A DNA stretch of 64,000 nucleotides from Nectonema munidae (GCA_030549495.1 JAUIRK010000734.1:248001-312000); one strand, 5' to 3'. Numbered from the stretch's first letter, positions 32,901-47,900 are shown. The notes: generated from the letters alone by a model not told the origin. Program-made: numbers and translations.

Positions 32901-35900
32901 TACTCTTTAAAATCTACAATCTACATGTTCGACATAGAGATGTAGAAAAACAAAAAAACTTGAAACAAGTTCTTAGAATCGGTATTTCTTTAAAAAAACG
33001 AAATAGCTACAGACAATAAATGTTTTACAAAATAATTAACACTTCTTTTTTTGAAAATGACATCTAAAAAACAAAGAGCATCTAAGATTGATGCAGACAA
33101 TGTTAATCGCAATTTAGAAGAAAACAATCCAGAAGATCAAAAACACGTTCAGATTCTATACTAGTTGCTTTAAGAGTATGAAGAGCTTTATATAGCAAAT
33201 CGAGTCTTTTTCTTCTTGTTCCTGTTGCATCAAAAATCTCAAATTATTTGGATTAAATCAATCTGAATTAAGGCACATTGTGGTACGGACTGTTTCATTT
33301 CGCTGACTAAGTTCATTGCCATTACATAGACCAGTGGTGCGCACACTTTATTAAAACAAGAGTAAATTTTTTGTAAAAAAGAACTAAAGTATACAAAAAT
33401 TTTAAATGTGTAAATGAAGATGATCACAAATAAAAATTTTAATATTTTTAAGATTAGCATTAAAATTTTTTAATTTTTTGATTAGTTTTAAGTTGTGATT
33501 AGGCAGTCATTTAAATCTACTTCTGATAAAGTATTTATTTTATTCATCATATTTAAACACGAAAATGCTGATTCACATAAGTTAAGCATATCGAAGGAAA
33601 TATAGATGTTAAGAATAAGGCATATTTTTTCAGAAGTGGATATTTTACAGACAATAGAAACGAACAACATGAGTCAAAAAACTTTACTTTCATTTCAAAT
33701 TGTCTTTGATTTTTAATACTTAAAGCTCAAAGGAAAGTTTTAAAAAAGTTATAGCCAGACCAAAAACTTCTTTATCAATTGATCATTTTTGAAGAAAATT
33801 TTGAATTGTTCTTTCGCTTTTCAAAGATGAATTATTATCGTTATTTTTATCAATGATATGTACGTACTTTATATGCTTATGCAAGCTATCTACCAGAACA
33901 CTTTATTATTTTGAAAACTAATTTTACCTTCTGACTGCTCTATTTTTTTTAACTAAATGATTCCAAATGATGGATTTACTGTGGGTTGACATATTTGAAA
34001 AATAAATTGTAGCAGAAAAAATTGAAAAATAAAATTGAATAAAAAACTTAATTAAAAAAAAATAAAAAATATATTTTGAAAAGTCAAAGAAATTTTGACT
34101 AAAGTAAAAACAGGTTTTTTTTAACTCGGTTCGAGTTCTGAATAATTTAAAAATCTTGGTAAAAACACTTCCGCTGAACCCATTTTACATCTCCAGTCGG
34201 ACATCACAACTCGTTTACAAAGGTAGGTTAAAATTCTCTGAAGTCAGAAAATCTTGAAAAAAATAAAGAAGGAATTTCTAAATTAAATTCTGAAGCTTTG
34301 TACATAAACTGTCACTATCTCTCTAACTGGCCTATCCTTCTTTTGTATTAGTTTGTTTTTCATCGTTTTGGTAACTTTTTTATTATGGTATATCTTAAGA
34401 TCATTAAAACTTTTATAATGATAAAATAAATCATTTATTAACGTAATCCACTACCATACAAGTCTTGGTGCATATGAATTTTTATGTTATTTTAGAGTTT
34501 ATTCAATGCATAAAATTTCCGAAAATATAATATAAATGTGATTGTTACTTATATACTATACCAAACCATAAACATTGTGTCCATGCTTAAAAACCATTGA
34601 TTTAGATTCATGCCCAGAAGAAACACAACAGGTGAAATATATGCCTTGAGAACATTAAAAGAAAAACACAGAAAAGATAATTATAATGGATACAATGACT
34701 GAAGCTATCGATATGAAATATATACTCTCAAGAAAAAGAAGCAAAGCGAAACATATGTTACTGAACTAGAAAGAAAGATATCAAATTGAATGATGTGATG
34801 CTGAAAAAATTGAGAAAGGGGTCAAATGGGAGGGAGTGATGCTCACATAAAGTTGAGAAATTCAGATACCTTGGATACATATTAGAGTAGGATGCTCAAG
34901 AGTAGTGCAAATTCGGATAGCAAAAGGGTGGATAAATAAAGAAGTGTAGTAGGGATATCACACAAAATCGGGAAAATTTTCATATGCATTCGGGAAAAAA
35001 TATATGAAGCAAAAGAGGCATATGTATCAACTATACGAAGTATAATGAAAATTTATAAAATAACCTTGTTTATAAAAACAAAGCTAAAAAATAAATAGTT
35101 AACATTTATTGATTAGTAAAAAACAAAAATAATTTTGGAAATCAAATACCATGCCAAGTAAACACGGCTTTCATATGACATATTATATATTACCTACGAT
35201 CGAATCAAATACTGATTTCATGTCTCACGGTTTTTCTTTTTTTACTTGTTATAAAATATCATGTGAAAGTCGTGTTTATTTTATTTAATATTTGATTAAA
35301 ATTTTAATAATTATTTAAAAACAAATTTATATTGAATACAAAAAATTACGATTTCTCGATATTGTCTGTTTGCGGATTCCAAAGATTGAATTAAATTAGT
35401 GGCGTGACCAATGAAAAGAGCATAACACGTAGCTCCAGACACCATACTGAATATTGTGAGCCACATGTCTGTAACATTTTGTGGTGGAAAACGACCATAT
35501 CCAATGCATAACATATGTGACATTGCCTTGAAAAATGACCAAGAGTATTGTGTGAACCATGGGGACTTCTAAAAGATAGAAATAAAATGTAAAAAAGAAT
35601 GAACTTTCAAGCTAATTAAGCTGGATCATTTGTTTTAAAGAACAATGATGGAGTGTTCTCTCATCTCATCTAATTTCTTTGTATTTGTTTTCGTTGTGCA
35701 TATCTAAGAGGCGTTTAGGAAAAAGCACTAAAGCTGTGACAAGGCATAGTTTTTTTATGTATTCTTTTCATCTTTCTAATTTTTGACCCGTCTTTGAGGA
35801 AGTAGTGATGAATATTTCAAACATGGCGTTTTTATTGATACAAACGCTACGCTTTTGATTACCCAAGTATACAACTATAACTTTCTTGCAAATCAATCAA

Positions 35901-38900
35901 ATTCTGAACATTACTTGAGAACAACGGATACTGCTATTTTTTCCCGCTAAGATCATAGTTTTTGAAGACTTCGTGTGGTAACAATACTCTCTTGGTTCAT
36001 AGTTAGTTGTACTATCCGTGCATAGTTAGAAAATACAGCTTTATTCGATAAAGGAATATCAAATGAAAGGAGAATGTGTTATGTCAATCAAATAACCTAG
36101 GATTAAGAAATGAAGAACGATTCGAATGAAGATGATGATTGTTTTGCTTCAAACTTCAAGGGATGAGAAAATTATTCGCAATGCGCTGTGCTCACTCTTC
36201 CAAACTAAAAATGCATCATCCCCCTCTCTTAATCCTAAGTTGTTTGATGGACATATGCCATTCTCCATTCATTTGATATTCCTTTCCCCAAAAAAGCTTA
36301 TTTTCTAACTGTGCGCGGATGGTGCAACATTAACATAATTGTTTAACTGGTTCTAGGAATTTTCCCTGGAGCACTTTTTGTCGCATGACTAAAGTGTTTC
36401 TACGCACGGTCTTTTTGTAGTAGGACTTTTCGTCACATGGAATATTAAAATCTTTCTACAATGCGCCAAGGAAATCCAAACTAGATAATTAGTGATATAT
36501 AAGTATTGATAACCTAATTACTTGCTAATTAAAAATTTTCTTTAACAAATACATTTTTCGATTTCTTCATAAGTATGAAACATTTAATTTAAACAAAATA
36601 ATCTACGGCAATTGTGGATGCAGCAAATTGTCCTTTTAAGGTGAAAGGTCTCTACGCGAAAAACCTTGCGGAGATTTTCAAATGAAATGAAAATTCCAGT
36701 CACCCAATTTTAAAACTATAAATAACATTATATTGTTCCGCCCTTTATTTCCACTTCTCTTTTTTTTACACATGAGAATGTTTTTTTTAACTTTTCCCGT
36801 TTTTTCTGTCATTACAAAATAATTAATTATATATTTTTAGACATGTATCTTCAAATCGATTGAAACTTTTACAAATTCTTACAGTTTAATCCTCAATCAA
36901 AATTTTGATTTGTGACTTTAAATCAAGTGGCGATCTCTATCAATAAAATAAGGATCAATATTACTTAAAATAGCGAAAGAATAACTTTTTTAATTAAGAA
37001 TTCTTTTTTGATGATGTAGGAACGCAAACGCGGTTTTTCATTCTTCTATTTTTTACTTACTATAGTTGTTTCCTCTTGTCTGTTTTATTCAACAAATTTG
37101 ATATAAAAATAACCGAATGAAGTCTGGTATTTGATTTATTTTAATTTTTATATTTTGATAATTATCGATGAAATCAATGATGCCTCCTTCTATTTAATAT
37201 CATTTCTCTGTTAGACCTATTATTATAATCAGTTAAATTGATGCCTCCTTTTATTTTATATCATTTCCTCTATATACTTAAAAGTAAAACAGTAACAACT
37301 ATTAAACATCTATTTCCAATATTCCCTTTTGGGAAACGCCTCCTCAATTCTAACTATTATATCATATACATATTGTATTTAACTAACTTTAAAGATTCAA
37401 AAATAGATTAAAAACATGAATCAAATGGACATTTCCAACTCTTCAATCTTAATTTTGGTATGAGATAGGATTAGTTTGTAATTTGGTTCTAGTAGGACAT
37501 TTGCAGCAATCTTAACAAGCGTGCCCCTCTTTCTCTCGCATAAATTGCTTGCCTTGCCATACGCCATCTCTTTTGTGTTTACGTTACATCTGGCACGTCC
37601 ACTCATTCTCCTCGCTCTCTTCCACCTCCACTTAAATATTTTCGTCATCATCATTTTGCCGCACTAAAATGAACAGCGTAGCACTGAGATTATTACTGAG
37701 ATAGAGCTATGTAATATTGCTGAATCTTTAGCATATGTTATAGTTTATGTTTAGACTTATGAGAAACAAATATTTTACAATATCAATACATTTTGTCCAT
37801 TTGCAATCTTCTCTTCACTATTTCATTCCAATTATTGCACTCTTGTGATATTCTCAACTGGTTTTTTCTTTAAATGGAACTATAAAATTTTCGGCATCTC
37901 TTTCCAGTGGAGATCCCTTCGTATGTGATTCTAAAACTTGTAAACAGGCATTTTGTTAAAAAGGGTCTGCATTTCTAGTATATTTGTTACTGACGTTCTT
38001 ATGGTAAGTAAAATAAAGTATTGTTTGAAATTTATATTTTAAAAACTGCTCCTCTAATTTTTACTTCGTTTTAAGGCAAAGTATAATTCATTTTTAAAGA
38101 TTTCTGCAAATAGCCGGCTATTTAAGATTACTCAACACTATTTTTGGGTTCGATTGACACACTGAGTTATAAGTTATAGAATACTATAATATCACACTTT
38201 TTTAATTTAATTGACAGTTTTTGATATTACTATAAAATGTATGAAATGATGCGGCTAGCGACTTTTGGAAAGTTTTAGAACCCTTTTTTGTTATGAACAA
38301 AAATTATTCTGAATATTTTCTAACCAATTCTTTTTCAAAATTCCTGTTCTTGTTGAAATAATCTGAATCTTCCAGGTCAATTCCCAACGTACAACTGCCC
38401 GAGTAGGACAACCTTTCTCAAAAATATTCACTCATTCACACTGAAGGAAAAAAAATGTCAAATTTGATTCACATTTATAAAAAAAATTTTAGAATTTTTT
38501 TTGTATCTTCTTCACCTATTGGTATCTCTCATAGTTATGGTGACTCTAAATGTTTGAAAATTTTAGATCACTTTTCTAGTCAATTGATATTTGAAATATT
38601 AACTAATAAGATAAAGATTTAAAGATTTTTGATTCATAATGTAGAAGCTTCTTCTTCACGTTCAAGATGTTTTTTGAAAATCTCAATACTCGATTTTTAC
38701 ACCAACTCCTATTTCATTGGAAAACGGTATATCTTCCATGTAGACAAGTTACATACTTGTTTCTTAAAACTATATAGCTCCTGAAAGAAATACTATATCG
38801 ACGATATAAAAGCACTTTATTAAACATGTTACTATTTCATTTTTCTTATGATCACTCGTTCTCATTTCAATATCCTACAGTTTTCGCATACTTAAATTTT

Positions 38901-41900
38901 TGTACTATAATAAATAACGATTGTGAGAACAAACTTGACAAATGATTTTTTTGAAAAAAATTATTTTTGCCAATTCGATTGATATTTCACCCATTTTTAA
39001 ACTATAATGACCAAAAAGAAGTACACAAATGAAAAACATGGATGATATTGTTTAAAAAATTATTTTAAATTTGAGGGATATTTTTAGTCAGAATTTTATC
39101 CTCAATCAAAATTTTAATAGTGTTTTTAAATCAGAAGTGAATTTTTTGCTTTGAGTTTATTGAGAAAATAACATTTTTTTCAGAATTTGTTTTTTCCAAA
39201 ATATCAAATTTGATTGATAATTCCCCACATTACTGCACCCTAATTCGGAAAACTAAGTTCGGAATGAAGGAAGCATCGTAATAAAAAATTAGAAATAAAA
39301 ATATATTTTATTTAAAATATGGAAGTATGTTTATGAGATAATTTTCAGGCATACACCACTAATTCTATTTGTACTTTGACACATTTTTTCACAGTAATGG
39401 TAAAAACTTAGACAAAAAAATGGTATCAGCATGGTCAATTTAGTTTAAAAATATTTTATTTTAAATGTGAATAAAGATTTTTAAAGAAAATTTAGAGGCG
39501 GAACTAACATATTTGATTGCCATTTTCACAATTACGAAAACTGAGTCCAAAAATGAAATCAGCATGGAGATTTAGTATAAAAAATAAACTTTATTGAGAA
39601 TATAAATAATATTCTAGGAAATCATAGTTGCTAAAACTGAGCTGAGAAATGAAATTGGCATGGTAGATTTGATATAAAAAATATTTAGTTTAATTTAATT
39701 AAATTCTTGGAGTTTCAGATGTAAACCACAAAATTGATCGATACTTTTAGACATTTTGGAAACCAAATTTCAAAAAATGAGCTCGAAATTTAAATTGGTA
39801 TGCTTGATTTAGTATAAAAATGTGTATTTTTTTAATTCGAATAATGTTCATACATATAATTTTCAGGAACCACAAATTTGATTGACACTTTCACAATTTT
39901 TCACACTCAAATTACGAAAATTGGGTACGAGAATGAAGTCAGTCAGGTTGATTTAGGATAAAAATATATATTTTATTTAAAATTTGATTAATATTAATTT
40001 TCAGGCGAAAACCGCAAATTTGATTGAGATTTTCATAAATTTTCACACCCTAATAGTGCAAATTAAGTTGAGAAATGAAATCAGCATGGTCGATTTGGTA
40101 TAAAAAATTAATTTTATTTAAAATTTTAATGAATGTTTTCTTAGTAATTTTATCATCAATCAAATTTTTGATTGATATTTACTACAAAGTTGAAATGTTT
40201 ATTGGAAAAATATGTATATATAAGTGTTATGTGTTCCAACATATATGTGATTATTAATTTTCACGAGTGTATCTAATATAAACACTAAGTTATCAGGCCC
40301 GTAGCCAGCGAGGGCAGGAGGGGGCCAAGCCCCCCCCCCAACTCAGATTCAGAGCCCCCCCCCCCCCCAACCTAATATATTTCGATATCAATAAAGGGTT
40401 CAAAAATGGTTTATTTTTAAACTATATATAAAAATTTGGTACTTATTAGTTATCTCCCTCCCACTTTAATTTTTTTTTCAGTAATCTACTAAAAAAAATT
40501 TTTGAATGGGGGAGAGATAACCCATAAGTACCAAAAAATTTTTTGTGAAAATATTTAGCCCCCCCAAAATTTTTTCCAGCCCTCCCAATTGAAAAGTCTC
40601 AGCTACGGGCCTGTAAGTTATAAGTTATAGACATTATAATATAAAAATTTTATTGAAAAAAATGTGCATTTGATTTTGATTGACAGTTTTTGACATGAGA
40701 GGATCATTCAACTACCATAAAAATTGTACCAAAAGATGCAGCTAACCATTTTAGGAAAAGTCAAAAAGTTTGAGGGCAAGCCAATTTTATACAATAGAAA
40801 TTTTAGTTGAGCTTAAATGGTCCCCCACTGATAGGGTGGGATAAATTTTTTCAATTTTATACAATAAATCTTTTAATGGAGGTAACTGAAATCCCCCTGC
40901 CCTCCCTCTCTGCCACATCACTGATGGTTCCAGGTCAATTCCCGACGTACAACTGCCCGAGTAGGACAACTTTTTTTATAAATTTTTCTGAGATTTTAGA
41001 TATTTTGCATCTTTTACACCCTAACCCCAACCCTTGCAAATTTTATTAAAAAATTTTTTTATTCGAAGTATTTATACAAAAAAATCAAAACCATATATTT
41101 AGTTATGGCAAACACTATACTACATATGTTGCATAATGTACATTCCATTGTTACTTTTTGTTGTCTCCTGTGGTCTTGGAAACAGTGTGGTAAAAAATTC
41201 CTACAAAACGTCTATACGCTTTATTTTATAGGATGGGCTTAAATTGAATTGGCATACTCGTGAACCTTGATTGGAATGGAAGAATTATCTATATTTTGAG
41301 AATGAGGGAGATAATAATGTTCAAAAAAGATTGGTGTGTGGAATAATTTTATCAGTATATGCGATACAAGTGGGTAAGATGAGGAAGAAAAAGAAGATTT
41401 TAAGTTTGGACTTGAAATAGTTATCCTTGATATACCAGAAAAGAAAGAATTATGTGAGGCGCATATTTAGATGGTCAATCACAATAAGTCAGGAGAGGAA
41501 GGGATGTACTTGCAATGAAAAGAAGGAAGGTACAGAAATAATGGATAGGCATAAAGACTGCAAGATATTTTCATAGGAGGACATTTCGAAGCAACATAGA
41601 CCTATGATATTGTTATCGACTTTTACACAAACAGAAATAAAGAAGATTTTTTGGAAAAGTAAAAAGACTAACATAAAACACTGGAAGCTTAAAGAAATGA
41701 AAAGAGAATATTTTGATGAACGATGTTGAAATAAGAACTGGGATATGGAATGTGATGATATGAATTGGTATTGGGACAAAGTGACTAAAGTGTTGTAGCA
41801 GAACATTGGGAAGAGACTGGTGATTGAGTGAAGAAATGCAAAAGCTTTTGAAACAAAAAACCAATTAACATCACTACATAATTAAAAGATCAATCTTATA

Positions 41901-44900
41901 AAAATTCAAAAAAGAAGCCAGAAGAGCTCTTTCCAAATGTAAATTCAATATCAATTCAAATATCTCTCAAGGATAAATCAACCGTGGAGAAAAGATGACT
42001 CAAAGAAAGATAATCAAATAATGCCTCTGATAATGCAAATAGAGATATTTTAACGGATGGAAATGAAATTTAGGGATGATTGAAACATACTATAAAAACT
42101 TGGCGCAAAATGATGTTGAAGTAAAATTTAAGAAAGAAACAAGTAGAGAACAAAAAGATTAAAAAAAGTGGAAAACACAAATATAATTTAAAAATATTAG
42201 TTAAACTTACAAAGCGTGATATAGTAGAAGGAATTGAAAAAACAAAGTCTCGTAAAGCATCTCGCTTGAGGGAAACGAGAATTAAATAAGTTTTCGAAGT
42301 TTTTTGTATCCAGATTTTGTAAAACTTATTCCACAAAATCTGGAAAGAAGAAAAATTACGAGAAGAAAGGGAATGTGGTTTAAAACTTTTAAAGGAAAAT
42401 GTGATGAAATGATAGTCAAAATCTAAAAGTTGCTTTGAGCACGTAATGAAGCATATGCAAAAATTTATTGAAAACAGGATCACGAATATTGTTAAAATAA
42501 AAAAATATTTCCGAAATGTTTCAGCAATATATATTTTCATGAAAATATTAAACTGCACGCCATTGTTCACGATCAATGAGAAACTAAAAGAAGAAAACAT
42601 TTATTGCGTATATGCGTTACTTCGACATTTGCAAAACAAAATGTGAAGGATTTAAACAACACAAATACTTGTACGAAGACTGTCCTCTTGGCTAAACTCT
42701 CAATATGAATTCCTAAAAAGTACAATTTCAAAAAATAAAGAAAAACTTTTTTTAATATTTTGATTCAATAAAAAAGATTCATATTTAAGTTTTAGGTTTT
42801 TTAAACAAATTTTATGTTTTTTATAAATTGACTTAGGAATATTTGAGTAAACGCATACTGCTATAATTTAACCCAGTTGAAAAACGAATAAATCTTATTT
42901 TGAACTTAAAATGATTCCTTCCAGTAACATCTTTAAAATAAAGCTGCTCTCTTACTACAGTAAAGAATATTTATTGAAATACTTTGATCTTAAAATTCAA
43001 GAATATATAAAATTAAAATTAGACAATTAGTTCATCTGGACTATTGCTTCTTCAAATCACAGAATTTGTATGAATGGTGCCAGATTTGAGGAAATGTTTT
43101 TTTAATTGTTATCCATAGCTGGACAGATGGTAATGATAGTTACGATTGGGAATCGAACCCAGACCATCTGGATCAATACCCTACGCTCTAACCACTAGGC
43201 CATCAGCAGAATAGCATGTTTTGATGTTAAGCTTTTTTTTCTCTGACAAGTTTTCCAATGTTGAGAGCGTAACTTGATAAAACATAAAGATAAACTGGTT
43301 ATAGTGTAAGCCGATCCCTATGTTTAGATTTTATGGTCAAAATACACAGACATCTATTTTTGTATATGTAGCTTATGTAAATGACAAAACCTACTAAATT
43401 CTAGGATGTTTATAGATGGCGTTAAAAAAATCTATTCACTCATAAACAGGGTTGTGGAGTGGAATTTGTGGTCTAGAGTGAGAAACGGTGAAGTCACACA
43501 TTTTGAGAAAGAGTAGGAGTCAGAGGTGCAATAATAAAATCATTGCGACTGCAACTCCGATTTTAAAAATAGTTAAAATCATAATTATTAAATGTATAGA
43601 CACAAACTCACTTCAGTGCTCAACGTTGAAAAATGAAACGTAAAAATTGTTTATAATTTTAGTCTAACGTTGTGCTTTTGTAACTCATAAGGGTGAAAAA
43701 TTCAATAAAATTAAGGAATGAACTTTTTTATTGGACCAATACCTTGTAAAGGAACAAAGTTCAGTTTATAAGTAAGAAGTTTTTGGAAAAAAATTTAAGA
43801 CCAAATTCTTTTGAAAAAATAATTTACGATTAATTCAATTTATGAATGCTTGTTTTCTCTTGAAACAAGAGAAAACATATATTATTATTATTTAATTAAA
43901 TTAAATAATTTTCTTATTAAATTAAATAAATAAAAAAAATTAAAATATTAAATTAAATAATTTAATATTTTAATTTTTTTAAAATTATATATTATTATAA
44001 TTATTTTGAAACTTTTAAAATAAGTTTCAAGCACTCTTGAAACTTGACAATCTTTTTGAGGAGAATGTAAGAAAGAGACTAAACTGCAAATACAAACGAA
44101 TAAATCCTTTTAATGTTTGAAACAGAGAAGTTGATGTTGCATAATTATAAAATTATAAACTTAAAGTCACATAATTATAAATAGGTGGAGTCAACAGTGT
44201 TAAAAAAAATATGCATAAATGGAGTGAGTGGCAAAATAGTTTTCCGCCTACACAACCCTGCTTATGAGTGACCAATCCTTCTGTTATAGAAGAAATCAAG
44301 TTTATTTAAGTGTCTTTGGATCTAAAAATAATTAAAATAGCCTATAGAGGTGTAATAGGCCATATGAGGTGGAAAAAAAATGGGGATGCAAGCATTAAAA
44401 CATATTCACACTCAATTAAGTTTGACGAAGCTTAATCAAGATCAAATGGTAGGAATTGAAACTCGCCGTTATATGAATATTAATGGTTATTAATGAATAA
44501 AGGATCGCTAAAGCAAGCTTGGCTCTATTTCAATTGTGATGAATACAGCGGCTGTTACGTTGAATAGTTTTCACGATTTTGAGGTTTGACCCAAAATTTC
44601 AAAATTCATACACCCACATAGACAGGCTGTCATATTTCACATCAAAAGACCACACATATGGAAAAAGTAGAAAAGATTAAAAAAAAGTACTTCAAGATTA
44701 GCAATTACAATCCAACAATCCTTTGGAAGGCCTTGTAATTGAGGAATAAGGAATTGTAGACACCCGCTCCAATGCCCAACTAAAAGCATCACAGACACTA
44801 AATTGAAGATGCGGATGAATACGGTTGCCAGGTTGAGAAACTTTTTTCATAAATAAATAAATTAAATAATTAGTCCATCAATTAAAACAATTCTAAAATT

Positions 44901-47900
44901 TATAAGTATTACCCTTGTAAGGATGGTAGTTTTTTATATTTACAATATTTCTCCATACGAACGCAATAATTTGGAATAATTGAGAAATAAATAATTGATT
45001 AATATGAAACCACAGATAAAACTTTAAAAAATTGGATTTATATTCGCCTTTAGTGACATAGTCCTGCAAAGTGGGATCTGTAATGAAACGTTTTCCTTGG
45101 AATAATATTTGATAACCAAGGAGGAGTACTGCCGAATAAGGCTGCTTAATATTTCAAAGAGACTGTTTATATTAAAATCACAAAATGAATGTAAAACTAA
45201 TATCATATTATGAATAGTAAAATAACCAGCACCATCTATCTAATTTCTCGTATAAAAAGGATAAGATTAAAGTATAAATTTATTCAGAACATTTAGAGCA
45301 AACATTTATGATTTGGCCGAAAGAAAAGTAAGATCCATAACAATAACATGAGCACACCCAAACATAGGGAAAATTTTTACAGGCAACTTTTTATAAAATG
45401 TTTAGGTTTCCATTTTTAAAAATTAGAGATCAATAGAATTTTATATTTGAGATGATTTATTTGTATTTAAATGTATGTGATATAAAACTTAGCTATGTAT
45501 TTTTAGTTGCCTTGATAGGTGAACATCAAATCAAACATGCAGGAGACTTCATTGTAAAAAAGATTTAAATTCAATACACCCCAAAATCCAGCTATATTTT
45601 AGTAATGGTGAATGAATATTCAAAAAGACAATCATTTTGCACCATTATTATTATATCAAATGATGCAAGACACAAAGTATATTTTAACAAAATATCAGAT
45701 TAAGTACAGAAGAAAATCTTTGTGCATGGTAGTAATATGTAACTGAGTATAAGGAATAAAAATAAGAGTCGTTTTGGGATGTCTTGATGCGTTTGAACTT
45801 TTGGAAGATAGACACTAAAGATTATGAGGGGTAGTCTTGGTGTTCAAACCCTTTAGGTTTTGGAAGATATATATAGTCAACATACACCAAAATATTTTAT
45901 TCATATTGGTTCATATTCAAATGGTATTTCTATATATTCGTGGTTAATCCGCATCTTAATTTTTGTACGGTATTCAACAACCTTTCAAATTTTCTTGTTA
46001 TTTTTTCACATAAGTTCGTCTTTTTCATTTTAAGTTCGTCTTTTTCATTTTAAGTTCGTCTTTTTCATTTTAAGTTCGTCTTTTTCATTTTAAGTTCGTC
46101 TTTTTTCACTTTAAGTTTGTCTAATTTAAAAAATCTCTTAATAAATTTTTATGTTACCTTTAATAAATAAATAAGCAGCTAGAAAAAGATAGTTTGTATA
46201 CTCTTTGCTTTATTTTACAAATCTATTTTATCATATGGAAAATCAATTTAATTAGAAATTCTTCTTTTTTGTTTTTATTTTTCAAAATCAATGATTTTTT
46301 TTACAAAAATAATGAAAGTATAAAATCAAGTAAAGTAAAAGAAAAAAATTATGAATAAAGATTTATATGGTTGTCCAGTTGAAGCGATGTTAATATTGTC
46401 TCCATATGTCTATAATAATTTGTGCAGACAAAAGCAGAAACTGAATTCCTTCAACTGATACGACATTCTTGAAAAATTTCTCTTACTTCTTATTTTCGAT
46501 TGATCTAAAACGAACCAAATCAATTATATTTTCTAAAAAAAAAAAGAAATCTTTCAGGTGTGAGAATCTTTTTTTATGCCTTCCATGTTTCAAACTCTAC
46601 TGTTTTGAAACTGGGAAGTTCTTTTAATGGTAGAAAGAGCATTCAGTAGAAAGAGGCTTGATCAATTCTTCTTTTTTTTTCTTTTTAAATTTTATTATAC
46701 ATAATAGAAGGAAGAATAGAAAATGATGTAAGTAGAAAAAGGAATTAGACAAAAGGACAGGGAATGGTGAAGGCGAAAAGACAGTAACGAAATGGGCATC
46801 GATGTTCCTCTCTGCCTTCTATATTAATATTTCGCGAACCGACCCTAATACATCCCATATGCTGCAAAAAACCCAAAATTCAAGTTTCACAATTTTAAGC
46901 TTCAATTTATGAAAATATATTGATCCATTTTCTCTATTTTTTATATAACATAATGCTAAAAACTTGTATATTTATTATGATTTTTTTTCCAAAATTATAT
47001 TTAATATTTCTTAAAAAATTCTAAAAAAAATAAGAGATTTCAGCTATAAAATTTTGTACTTTTTAATTCTAAAATTATTTTAAAAGGACAAATTGGGGAA
47101 AATTTTGTAAAAAAAAAAAGAGAAAAAATAAATGAATCAGTTGCTAGCCTTAAGATATGTTAAAATTCAAAAAATTAAATGAAAAGGTTTTTATAAATGA
47201 ATGTTTAAAATGTTTAAACTTGCACAGATTAGAATGTTAGTTTTCTGTACTACTACTTAACTATAGTATGCAAGAAAGACAGGCGTATTTTTTATTATGC
47301 ATAATAAAATTTTTGTAAACGACGAACTTAAAGTGAAAACGGACGAACTTAACGTAAAAAAGGACCAACTTAAAATGAAAAAGGACGAACTTAAAGTGAA
47401 AGAGGCCGAACTTAAAGTGAAAAAGTACCAACTTAAAATGAAAAAGGACGAACTTAAAGTGAAAGAGGCCGAACTTAAAGTGAAAAAGGACCAACTTAAA
47501 ATGAAAAAGGACGAACTTAAAGTGAAAGAGGCCGAACTTAAAGTTAAAAAGGACCAACTTAAAATGAAAAAGGACGAACTTAAAGTGAAAGAGGCCGAAC
47601 TTAAAGTGAAAAAGGACCAACTTAAAATGAAAAAGGACGAACTTAAAGTGAAAGAGGCCGAACTTAAAGTGAAAAAGGACCAACTTAAAATGAAAAAGGA
47701 CGAACTTAAAGTGAAAGAGGCCGAACTTAAAGTGAAAAAGGACCAACTTAAAATGAAAAAGGACGAACTTAAAGTGAAAGAGGCCGAACTTAAAGTGAAA
47801 AAGGACCAACTTAAAATGAAAAAGGACGAACTTAAAGTGAAAGAGGCCGAACTTAAAGTGAAAAAGAACCAACTTAAAATGAAAAAGGACGAACTTAAAG

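Larger units (their letters stand above)
29723..35349 (-). other. HCN intron, 5.6 kb, loaded with transposons
   Basis: Contains a palindromic-ended repeat (30816-31293), a LINE remnant split by a MITE (31300-32960), a hAT remnant (33332-34599) and a small LINE piece (34610-35010). The stretch 29740-30600 holds nothing recognisable. Confidence 0.7.
35569..44690 (-). other. HCN intron, 9.1 kb
   Basis: Contains a long degenerate tandem repeat (38990-40140) between two copies of a longer repeat (38157-38450, 40614-41010), a hAT MITE, a LINE remnant, a SINE head and an AT-rich palindromic zone. The stretch 35600-38150 has no recognisable gene; a CT-rich block at 37500-37660 has an incidental minus-strand open frame. 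Confidence 0.6.

Noticed and set aside
38157-41010. An LTR-type element, because of the direct repeats
   Set aside because: No coding remnants, primer-binding site or TG/CA ends; the interior is a tandem repeat.
41489-42600. Long minus-strand open frames
   Set aside because: They are Phe/Ser-rich complements of a purine-rich LINE remnant on the plus strand.
43138-43210. A functional tRNA gene
   Set aside because: Internal boxes are good, but the acceptor arm does not pair and the T stem has a mismatch; a SINE head is more likely.
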